A stretch of 64,000 nucleotides of DNA from positions 62,001 to 126,000 of the forward strand of contig NZ_JALKBH010000003.1 in assembly GCF_023016115.1 (NCBI RefSeq), written 5' to 3'. The DNA comes from Alcanivorax sp. S6407. GTDB lineage: Bacteria; Pseudomonadota; Gammaproteobacteria; Pseudomonadales; Alcanivoracaceae. Positions within the stretch are counted from its first letter, which is position 1; each line of letters starts with the position of its first letter. Below are positions 8,049-15,541 of this stretch, one piece after another. The position numbers were made by a program, and so were the translations under genes. Under the pieces are notes generated by a model. That model ran no database searches, was not told where the DNA came from, and saw nothing but the letters and a program-made list of their open reading frames with translations.

Positions 8049-8522
8049 ATGCGGTACTACACTGTCCACATAGACAGTACTGGAGCCACCGACATGCACA
8101 CCGTTCTATTATCTATGTTCTCAGAAACCATCAGCGCCGGATTTCCCTCCCCCGCCCAGGGCTACATGGAGGATCCTGTCAGCCTGAATGATTTGTGCAT
8201 CAAGCACCCTGCCGCCACCACGCTGATGGTCTGCGACACCAACGCCATGGAGGGATTCGGGATCTTCGAGGGTGACATTCTGGTGGTAGATCGGAGCCTG
8301 ACGCCCCGCAATGAGGATGTGGTGATTGTGGAGGTGGGTGGCCAGAGCCTGGTGCGCAAGCTGCTTACGCGGGTGAAGCCGAGACTGGTGGCCAGTACCG
8401 GCGATGCCATCATGCTGGAGGATCACCGGATCATTGGCGTGGTGTCGAGCAGGCTTAAACCGCTGCATGACGGGAGCAACAGAGGTTGTGCGGAGGGTTT
8501 GACAGCTGGGTGGAGCGAGTAG
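8049..8522 (+). CDS. UmuD-like S24 protein lacking both catalytic residues
   Basis: A 157-residue UmuD homologue. Without gaps its GFPSPA...LNDLCIKHPAAT...GDILVVDRSLT region follows the E. coli UmuD sequence recalled from memory. The cleavage position is conserved as Ala30-Gly31. The nucleophile Ser60 of UmuD corresponds here to Ala66 (TNAMEGFGI) and the base Lys97 to Arg103 (SLVRKLL), so self-cleavage is not expected. UmuD is processed to UmuD', the subunit of polymerase V; an uncleavable form could bind UmuC, RecA or another S24 protein without being processed. No umuC is adjacent. ATG 8049 follows a purine-rich AGGAAAGG site; ATG 8094 is an alternative. A CTGT-N8-ACAG site lies at 8062. 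Confidence 0.85.
   Translation: MRYYTVHIDSTGATDMHTVLLSMFSETISAGFPSPAQGYMEDPVSLNDLCIKHPAATTLMVCDTNAMEGFGIFEGDILVVDRSLTPRNEDVVIVEVGGQSLVRKLLTRVKPRLVASTGDAIMLEDHRIIGVVSSRLKPLHDGSNRGCAEGLTAGWSE
8062..8077. promoter_or_regulatory. LexA-box-like palindrome in umuD-like gene start
   Basis: CTGTCCACATAGACAG fits CTGT-N8-ACAG. It falls between the two candidate start codons (8049 and 8094) of the UmuD-like gene. The centre is less AT-rich than in strong SOS boxes, so this is only a candidate. Confidence 0.45.
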
Positions 8523-8830
8523 CACCTGACGAACGGGGCCAAATTCCTTTTGACTGCGAACACAGCACTGATACCATCAACATATCTCGCGGCTATATTC
8601 AACAGAAAGTGTGTTGTATTTCGGTAAAGAAATGTAACCAGAACAAGCTGTGATTTTGGAATGCTGACTGGTGGCGAAAGCCCCCAGAGGGAGCAGGCCC
8701 GGGCGGGGCCTGCTGTGACACTAACCCGCAGGTGTGGGCTGGCGCCGTTCGTTGTGGTAGGCGAACAAATCCATTGTTTCAGCGCAGTGGCATGGCGTCA
8801 ACTCCCACCGGCACCGCACAGGAGAAGGCC
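8523..8830. other. spacer between UmuD-like gene and small ORF
   Basis: About 300 nt. It contains a GC-rich hairpin (GCAGGCCC...GGGCCTGC, about 8692-8712) without a T-run, and no convincing gene on either strand. Confidence 0.4.
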
Positions 8831-8923
8831 ATGATCGCCCATGAGTACGACCCGATCTGGCTGGTGATTGCGCGATCGCTTGAGCTGCTGCTCTTCGTTT
8901 TGCGTAAAAACCGTCTGAAGTAA
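8831..8923 (+). CDS. 30-residue candidate membrane peptide
   Basis: ATG 8831 follows GGAGAAGG at good spacing. The product MIAHEYDPIWLVIARSLELL continues LFVLRKNRLK and would be one amphipathic or membrane helix with a basic C-terminus. Its placement beside attL, on the strand opposite to the tail operon, fits a lysogen-expressed accessory gene. The main support is the strong ribosome site plus the hydrophobic-basic pattern; length makes this uncertain. Confidence 0.4.
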   Translation: MIAHEYDPIWLVIARSLELLLFVLRKNRLK

Positions 8924-9098
8924 CGCCCAGGCCGGCAGCAATGCCGGCCACCTACATTCCCCAGGGCCATTTTCCTGCGCCAGCTTAATCCATCGCCTAC
9001 AGACGCCTTCCCTGGCACCTGAGACGATGACCCTGCCCGTCGCCGGTACACACCAGCGACAGACGTGTCAGCGCTATGCGGCGGGCTCCATCACTCGA

Positions 9099-11171
9099 TC
9101 AGATCAGCCCCGCTACATTGGTTGCTGCGATTTCACCGGCCTCATTAAGCGCAGACTGGTCCCAGTGCACGCTATCCACCAACTTGCCCTGCCCGACAAA
9201 ATCCTGGTAAGGCATGACCAGGTGAACGTCCGCGTTTTCGCTTGCGACTTCTGACAGCGCATCCCTGACTTCTGCAAAAGCTGCATCTTGCCCAGAGTCG
9301 GTGGTTCTATCGATTGAGAACAGATAGGCCGGCATGTCTGCAATGTCGGCACGCACTCGCACCGCATCAATGACTGTCATCATGTTGGCTTTCACTGTCG
9401 CCTTCGCTATGCCGGAAGTGGCGTCTGTCTCGCCACCAAGGTAGCACATGGCCACATTGTTAATTTTTCCGCCGCGCCCCTCAACCAACGCTTTGGCCTC
9501 CAGATACATATCCACCATCTGATTTCTGTAAAGATCACTCCCTGCCCAACTGTTAATGCCAAGACCACTCACACCACCACCTACGATTAACGCTATTCTT
9601 CCGGTCAGTTCGTAGTATTTGTTTGCGAAAGCGGGCCATGCAGACCCTGTATCAGACACATTGCCAGCAACGTTTGTAGCGTAATGACGCGTCGGGTCTG
9701 CCAGCGCTTTGAATACGCCGCCCTGCTGGTATTCAGCCCCTTCACCGAATGAAACGCTGGTCGATGTCAGGCTGTCACCCTGGCCGCTGCAATTAGATTG
9801 CCCGCCGCACATGAACACGTCGTATTCCAGCTGCTCAAGATGGCGGCTACCTGTGCGAACTTTGAAAAATTCTGACACCCGCCTGATTCCTGCTTCCTGC
9901 ATGTCGCCGCCCGTGATGATGGCGCCGCCATAAAATCGGTCGCCCACAGTGCTATACGGACCGCCTACTGTGTACCTTGTTCCCGCTGGTGCAACAGCAG
10001 TTTCAGGCGAAAAGGCAGAGGATGTTTCAGGGGAGCCATTGATTGAGTTTGTCATCTGGCCCTCGATATAGCGCCCAGCTATTACAAAAGGCAGATCGTC
10101 AGAGACAGATCCCAGCGCGGATGTGGTGCCATTGACGCCGGACGCCGCGTTTGTCAGCTGCGAAAAACCCCGGAATGAGCTGCCCTGTTTCAGATACATC
10201 CCGTAGGAGGTGGCTCCCTCGTGCATCCCAAACCAGCACCCATTTTGCACTGCGGCTACGATGCTTGTCGGGAATGAATACGTAACGCCAGGTGCAGAGA
10301 CCAGCCGCTGCCCGTATGCTGTTACTGCCAAGTAAGGCACTCCTCGCTCGTCGATTCGGTATGTCATCCGGGCTGAGTCAGTCGGTGCAGCCAAATGGTC
10401 ACCGTGTCCAGACAAGTCACGGATGAAGCCCACCTTCTGCTCAACCGCCGTGACCGGCACAAGCCCAAGTATGTCTTGAAAAAGGGACGGCCTCACAATA
10501 GCGTCCCACCAACGGACCTCGCGGCCACCGTTTGCAAATCGAAGCGGCGACGCCACAGGCACCCCGTCATCATCTATGCCATAACCATTCATAACGCCGG
10601 TAAAAGATGACGCTATATCTATGTCTGCGTCACGCAAGCTGGAAATTCTTGCCGAGCTAGGCGCCCTCCCAACCTCAGTTGCAGTTGGCCCGGAGTCGTG
10701 CCGATAAAGAATCAGCAGCTCGCCAGATACACCGGAGGGCACATAGAAATAATCATCAACACTAGTAGCCGCCAAACCAGCTGTGGTGTCGGCATAAATA
10801 CTTGGAGCAGCTGCGGCCGCATCCGCATACGTTTGGGCGTCACCTGCGCTGGTGGCTGCTGCTGAGGCAGACACACCGGCATTGGCTTCTGCTAACTCAG
10901 CACCCGCTTGCGCGGCAACCGCATCATCCCTGGCATCCTCCGTTTCGCCTTGAGCGACCAAGGTATCTGCCAGCGCCGCTTCCGCCCGATCCGCATCCAC
11001 GCCGGCCTGCGGGTAGTCATCCTCCAACCGCTTCAGCGTAGGCCGAGAATTCCCCAGGCGATCCGTCCAGCTATCGCCCGTGCCATTGACGGCCTCATCC
11101 ATGTTTTCGGCGTTATCAACAAGGTCGCGCGGATCCTTCGACGGAACCGGATTACCAGTGTCGTAAGACAT
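9099..11171 (-). CDS. tail fibre with C-terminal SGNH/sialate O-acetylesterase domain
   Basis: A 690-residue protein at the end of the tail operon. The N-terminal 150 residues are Ala- and Glu-rich and look like a coiled stalk. The middle is a beta-rich region with a lectin-like look. The last 240 residues resemble the CE6 sialate O-acetylesterase (DUF303) fold, with the Ser motif MCGGQSNCSGQG, the block YLGGETDATSG, and a final DSVHWDQSALN carrying the Asp and His. Such domains deacetylate cell-surface polysaccharide, so this is the likely receptor-modifying fibre. The closing position after the TipJ-like gene supports that role. The exact sugar target cannot be read from the sequence. Confidence 0.8.
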   Translation of the reverse strand: MSYDTGNPVPSKDPRDLVDNAENMDEAVNGTGDSWTDRLGNSRPTLKRLEDDYPQAGVDADRAEAALADTLVAQGETEDARDDAVAAQAGAELAEANAGVSASAAATSAGDAQTYADAAAAAPSIYADTTAGLAATSVDDYFYVPSGVSGELLILYRHDSGPTATEVGRAPSSARISSLRDADIDIASSFTGVMNGYGIDDDGVPVASPLRFANGGREVRWWDAIVRPSLFQDILGLVPVTAVEQKVGFIRDLSGHGDHLAAPTDSARMTYRIDERGVPYLAVTAYGQRLVSAPGVTYSFPTSIVAAVQNGCWFGMHEGATSYGMYLKQGSSFRGFSQLTNAASGVNGTTSALGSVSDDLPFVIAGRYIEGQMTNSINGSPETSSAFSPETAVAPAGTRYTVGGPYSTVGDRFYGGAIITGGDMQEAGIRRVSEFFKVRTGSRHLEQLEYDVFMCGGQSNCSGQGDSLTSTSVSFGEGAEYQQGGVFKALADPTRHYATNVAGNVSDTGSAWPAFANKYYELTGRIALIVGGGVSGLGINSWAGSDLYRNQMVDMYLEAKALVEGRGGKINNVAMCYLGGETDATSGIAKATVKANMMTVIDAVRVRADIADMPAYLFSIDRTTDSGQDAAFAEVRDALSEVASENADVHLVMPYQDFVGQGKLVDSVHWDQSALNEAGEIAATNVAGLI

Positions 11172-11199
11172 TCTGAAAGCCTCTTTTCAAACAGCCTGA

Positions 11200-14196
11200 T
11201 CAGGCTGGCGGGGTTTGGTCATCGTAGTCGTACACGCGGTCGTCGTAGTTGGTGGCGGTGACGCTGGCCCCCAACATCCCTCGCGGGCGGACTGATGTGA
11301 TCAATGCTTTGAAGGCCCACCGTTCGGTGGTGCCGAAGTAAACGTGGGGCGGCTCTTGCCGGGCAGTGAGATCCGGCCAGGGCAGCGGGATGTCGGCGAT
11401 GATGTGGTAATCATCATCGCCCCGGGTGGCTGGCCATGGGCCTGCCACGGTGCCGTCCGGATTGCGATAGGCCACTACATAGCTGGCACCAGAATCGCTC
11501 CAATCCATAGGCTCGCTGACCGTGAGCAGCGCGCCGCTGCTACCTGCATACTCAATAGCCAGCAGGATGCTGCTTTGCCCGTAGCTGGGCAGGTCGTCGA
11601 GGATGGGCACATAGCTCATGTAATTGGCGTTGAGGCCATCCAGCTCCGTATCGAAGCTGAACTCCCAACGGCGATACTTCATGGCTAGCCGGGCACGCAT
11701 ACCGATCTGCCAGGCCTGGGTGCGGTCGGTAACACCATCGAGGCGGATCTTTTCAACCTTGATGCCAAGATCCCCCGGCAACCGGCATTCCACGGTTTGC
11801 TTCGTCCAGTTCGACCCGTTGGTGAACTCCACATCCACGCCATCAGCATCATCAGGCCGCTGCGCCTTGAAGCTGCGGGTGAGCGGCCCGGTCATGTTCT
11901 GAGGCGAAAAGCCCTGCCCTCTTTCGAAGGTGGTGCGGGGTTCGTCCCTCACCGGCAAGATGACACCCTGGTCCAGCGTCAATTCCGACATGCCAGCCCG
12001 CAGCACCATCTTCATGGCATCGCGAACCGTGGTTTCATCAAACACGAACCCGAACTTGTCACCGCGACCCTTCCAGATGCCATCCAACCGCACCAGCTCA
12101 TCGTGGTCGATCTCCATGCCCACAGACTCCGCGATGTGGTAGAGCGCCGGGGCAATGTCGCTATTCTCTTCTGCTGGCTGCCAGACGCCACCAGATAGCA
12201 CTGGAAGCTTCCGCTCGGCCTCAACATTGATCTGGTTTTCGGAAGCGCTGGCAATTTTGCTGGAGTTCACCAGCTTCACAGCCATGGTGGTCCATGGGTA
12301 GCTGGTTGGCGGATTCAGCTTCGCCCGCATCCCATACCACTCAATATCCCGGTTACCCTTTGCCGTGGACGGGCCGGTGCCACGGCGAACCCTCACCTCT
12401 GCCTGGATACTGGACGGGAGATTAAGCGTTTCCGTAAAGCCGATCTGGTTCAGTGTTGATTCGAAGTAGCTGAAGCCCACATCTGTCCAGCTGTCCGCCG
12501 TGCCAGCCTCTCTCCACTGAACGCGAACGCTCGCATTGAGGTACCCCGTACCACCGTCACCACTGAAGTACACCAGCCCCTTGGGGAACATGAAATCCAA
12601 TTCAATTTCATCTGTTACCTCGCCATCAGGGCAAGCCAAAAATGGACCCGCCCACCCTACAGAGGCCGAGTTCCCCTCAACATAGACCACCCCATCGGTA
12701 GTGGTGACTGTGTCGAACCCTGGCCAGCCTGAATCGGCGTTCAGTTCGTCATCAAGCCGGGTCAGCTCTATCTCGCTGGTAGTGGCGCCATCGACCAGGT
12801 AGAGCATGCCGCGATAGCCGATAGCCATGCGCGCAGCGTCTGGCGTCAAGCCGGTCACCGGATCGCCAGAATCGTAGGAGAGCGTCATTTCGGCTTCAGC
12901 CGCCACCGTGGTCTCATCGCCAGTGACACCCACCGGAGAAGCTCCCAGCACATCGGTGTAATCGCCACTCACAGTGATCGCAGCGCCGGAGTAACTTGGG
13001 CCCTGCTCCACCAGCTGCACTTTTCCGCTGCCGTCATCCTGCGCCTGAATGGTGGCGTCCAGCTGGCTGTTCAGTTCCGTGATCAGCCCAGACAAATCCG
13101 TGACATCGGTGTTCAGGGTGACGGTTTGGCTGTTGCCATCCAGTAGCACGCTGAAACTGGCTGATGTCACATCAAAGTCGTAGCGCGCCGGTACGGCGTT
13201 ACCAGTTAGCGTTGAGGCAGAGCCAGTAGCGTCAGGCACTGACGCTGTGAAACTTTCCACCGTGTAGTTGCCGAAATTGTCACCGGCGATCTCAATCAGC
13301 ATCCCCGCGAAGGCGCCCAGCTGATCCAGTGGGCCGCGGATAATGTCACGGGTGCCGCCGGACTCAATGGTGTAATCCAGGTATTGCTCAACCCTTACCA
13401 CCAGCGTGTTATTCCACCCCGCCGGAAAGCTACCGGCACCAGCAGGGATACTGATGGTGTCACCGCTGAAGGTGAATGCAGAGGCATCTGGATAATCAGA
13501 AACATTCGATACACTGCCTAGGGCAATGCCGGCATTCCCGCCCGCTGTTGCCCCGACCTCTCGGCAGTTGTGCCACCACTCTGCCGCCTCCTCAGCAGAC
13601 AAATCCGCGTTCGGCTCGTAGATAGTGAATTCCGCATCCGCCCCCAGCGCCGTCAGCGGGGTATTACCCACCTTCACTCCGCTGATGGGGATGTCGTACT
13701 CACCGGGCCCAACACACAACAGCATATTTAACTGCTGCTTCTTTTTCCCGGTAAACCACCGGCGAGGAGGCAATAGGTAATCCGGATACCGGCGGTATCT
13801 GCCAATAGGCTCCGGGACGGCCTGCCCCAACCTGGCAATGTTTGCCTGGGCGCTGACAGGCGAGAATGCGGAACCGCTGCCAGTCTGAGACGGGAAGTCT
13901 GGCTGCAGGGCGTTGATGATCGGTCGGAAGGTTTCGCGCAGCGAAATCGCGCCGATCAGCAGCTGCACCCCAGCCGGCTGAATCCGGATAGCAACATTGT
14001 CCGGCGCATTAACCACCGTGCAGCCCCACCGGCTTGGCGGCAAAAGATCACCGTTGATGGTGATGCTCACAGGCTGGTTATTGCCCGGCTTATATTCGGC
14101 CACATTGTCCGCCATCCACTGCCCAACAGTGATGCCTTCGACTTCGTGCTCCTCGATAGGCTCACAAGGGCCAATGCTGGGATAGACCTTAATCAT
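11200..14196 (-). CDS. tail tip / host specificity protein, TipJ-like
   Basis: A 998-residue protein in the position of lambda gpJ, directly after the NlpC/P60 tail gene and before the fibre. It begins MIKVYPSIGPCEPIEEHEVE and contains the region SPVSAQANIARLGQAVPEPIG that is typical of TipJ-family tail tip proteins of Pseudomonas and Burkholderia siphophages. The middle consists of repeated beta-rich segments. The protein should form the tail tip and contact the host receptor. The start overlaps the preceding gene by 8 nt. Confidence 0.82.
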   Translation of the reverse strand: MIKVYPSIGPCEPIEEHEVEGITVGQWMADNVAEYKPGNNQPVSITINGDLLPPSRWGCTVVNAPDNVAIRIQPAGVQLLIGAISLRETFRPIINALQPDFPSQTGSGSAFSPVSAQANIARLGQAVPEPIGRYRRYPDYLLPPRRWFTGKKKQQLNMLLCVGPGEYDIPISGVKVGNTPLTALGADAEFTIYEPNADLSAEEAAEWWHNCREVGATAGGNAGIALGSVSNVSDYPDASAFTFSGDTISIPAGAGSFPAGWNNTLVVRVEQYLDYTIESGGTRDIIRGPLDQLGAFAGMLIEIAGDNFGNYTVESFTASVPDATGSASTLTGNAVPARYDFDVTSASFSVLLDGNSQTVTLNTDVTDLSGLITELNSQLDATIQAQDDGSGKVQLVEQGPSYSGAAITVSGDYTDVLGASPVGVTGDETTVAAEAEMTLSYDSGDPVTGLTPDAARMAIGYRGMLYLVDGATTSEIELTRLDDELNADSGWPGFDTVTTTDGVVYVEGNSASVGWAGPFLACPDGEVTDEIELDFMFPKGLVYFSGDGGTGYLNASVRVQWREAGTADSWTDVGFSYFESTLNQIGFTETLNLPSSIQAEVRVRRGTGPSTAKGNRDIEWYGMRAKLNPPTSYPWTTMAVKLVNSSKIASASENQINVEAERKLPVLSGGVWQPAEENSDIAPALYHIAESVGMEIDHDELVRLDGIWKGRGDKFGFVFDETTVRDAMKMVLRAGMSELTLDQGVILPVRDEPRTTFERGQGFSPQNMTGPLTRSFKAQRPDDADGVDVEFTNGSNWTKQTVECRLPGDLGIKVEKIRLDGVTDRTQAWQIGMRARLAMKYRRWEFSFDTELDGLNANYMSYVPILDDLPSYGQSSILLAIEYAGSSGALLTVSEPMDWSDSGASYVVAYRNPDGTVAGPWPATRGDDDYHIIADIPLPWPDLTARQEPPHVYFGTTERWAFKALITSVRPRGMLGASVTATNYDDRVYDYDDQTPPA

Positions 14197-14575
14197 CGTA
14201 ATAGGTGACCTTCAGAAAGCGGGCTTCAAAATCACGGATGCGGGTAAGCACCGGGCCGGTACTGGAATCGGTTTCCAGCACCCACTTGCGTCCGTCGACT
14301 TCCACTACAATGCCGACATGGATGCAGAGCCTGCCGCGCCACCCCATTGCCATTGCGCCCGGCACTGGATTGGCTGGCTTCAGATGCTTGTGGATGGTTG
14401 CGTTGACTGCCTCTGTCATTTCCCGGGCCATCTGGCCGCCGATCTCGCCATAGCTGGCAAGCAATGGCTTGCCAAACATGACGGCACGCGCTTCACGCAC
14501 CAGTCCCCAGCAGTCATAGGCGTCCGGCCCACGGCCATACCGGCGGTAGGTGCTGCTCAAGTAATGCTGGATCAC
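14189..14575 (-). CDS. NlpC/P60 tail assembly peptidase (lambda K-like)
   Basis: A 128-residue NlpC/P60 cysteine peptidase domain. Cys22 lies in the YDCWGLVR motif and His86 in CIHVGIV, spaced as in the family. In lambda the equivalent gpK is a tail tip component thought to cut peptidoglycan during entry. There is no signal peptide, as expected for a virion protein. It is preceded by the DUF1833 gene with an ATGA overlap, and followed by the TipJ-like gene. Confidence 0.88.
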   Translation of the reverse strand: MIQHYLSSTYRRYGRGPDAYDCWGLVREARAVMFGKPLLASYGEIGGQMAREMTEAVNATIHKHLKPANPVPGAMAMGWRGRLCIHVGIVVEVDGRKWVLETDSSTGPVLTRIRDFEARFLKVTYYDD

Positions 14576-15060
14576 AGGTAGGCGATGCCGGGGGCATTCA
14601 GTTGGGTGTAGCGTTCACGAGGCCATGCGGTGTTCAGGATGTCGTAATAGCTGGCCTCAAGCTGCACTTCCACGCCCTCGAAACTGCCACCCACCAGGGT
14701 GAAGCTTTGCGGCAGGCTGGCCGGGGCGCTCAGGTCGCTGCTGTCGAATTCCCGATAGATGATCTCCGTGGGCGTGGTTGCTTCCAGCGCGGCCACCACT
14801 GCCGCCTGGGCGTCGCCGTTGGCGTTCCACAGGCCAAACTTCAGGGTCTGCTTCCCGGTGTCGTTCTTCTCAGGAAGATCGATCACCAGATTGCCCGCAG
14901 TGAAGGTGACCGTGCTGTCATCTTCCAGCGTGACCTCAATATCCTCGAAGCCGTTACACACCCGGATCGGCGCCTCACCCGGAACGCGAATATCCAGCGT
15001 CGGGATCAGCACCACCCCCGTAGGCGCGCTGGCATAAATTACATCCAGTGCAGTAGGCAT
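14572..15060 (-). CDS. DUF1833 phage tail protein
   Basis: A 162-residue protein beginning MPTALDVIYASAPTGVVLIP, with the internal PGEAPIRVCNGFEDI and the C-terminal LEASYYDILNTAWPRERYT. These features match DUF1833, a family found between tail proteins of lambdoid siphophages in the slot of lambda L or M. Function is likely structural at the tail tip. ATGA overlap with the NlpC gene. Confidence 0.75.
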   Translation of the reverse strand: MPTALDVIYASAPTGVVLIPTLDIRVPGEAPIRVCNGFEDIEVTLEDDSTVTFTAGNLVIDLPEKNDTGKQTLKFGLWNANGDAQAAVVAALEATTPTEIIYREFDSSDLSAPASLPQSFTLVGGSFEGVEVQLEASYYDILNTAWPRERYTQLNAPGIAYL

Positions 15061-15061
15061 A

Positions 15062-15541
15062 TCAGGGCTCCGGCCATTCCTGGTTCATGGCAATGTCGAT
15101 CAGCGACATACCCAGCACCAGATCCGGGAAGAGGCCCCAACCTACAGGGATCAGCGGCCGCTCGATGATTTCCAGCTTGGCACTGATGCGCCATTCAAAG
15201 GCACCAACCGGTGCCGGCCCGGAATACATTTCCGTGAAGCGGCATTCATACTGGCTCACGCCCGGGTTGTCCCGACCATCCAGCGGACTGCGCAGCTCAC
15301 AATTGAACCAGTCCGCACCGTCATTAATAGAATCACGGAACCACCCCTCGAACAGGGCCGCCTCCTCTGGCGTCATCAGCCAGGACACATCCACCATGGT
15401 CGGCACATTGGTAAAGGTGCGCCGCTGCCTGGCCCGCCCGGTGGCCATGGGCGTGCGGGCAAACGGCTGCACCGGCTGCAGGCTATACCCTTCACGCTGA
15501 CCACAGGGCAGCTGCGACGGGAAATCGATATCAGTCGCCAT
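15062..15541 (-). CDS. minor tail protein
   Basis: A 159-residue protein located between the tape measure and DUF1833 genes, where distal tail proteins usually lie. It includes MTPEEAALFEGWFRDSINDG and a C-terminal segment of beta strands. I recognise no named domain with confidence. The start overlaps the last base of the tape-measure gene. Its role as a tail tip component is inferred from order. Confidence 0.6.
   Translation of the reverse strand: MATDIDFPSQLPCGQREGYSLQPVQPFARTPMATGRARQRRTFTNVPTMVDVSWLMTPEEAALFEGWFRDSINDGADWFNCELRSPLDGRDNPGVSQYECRFTEMYSGPAPVGAFEWRISAKLEIIERPLIPVGWGLFPDLVLGMSLIDIAMNQEWPEP

Noticed and set aside
8721..8951. 76-codon - strand frame opposite the small peptide gene
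   Set aside because: No ribosome site, Arg/Pro/Cys-rich shadow composition.
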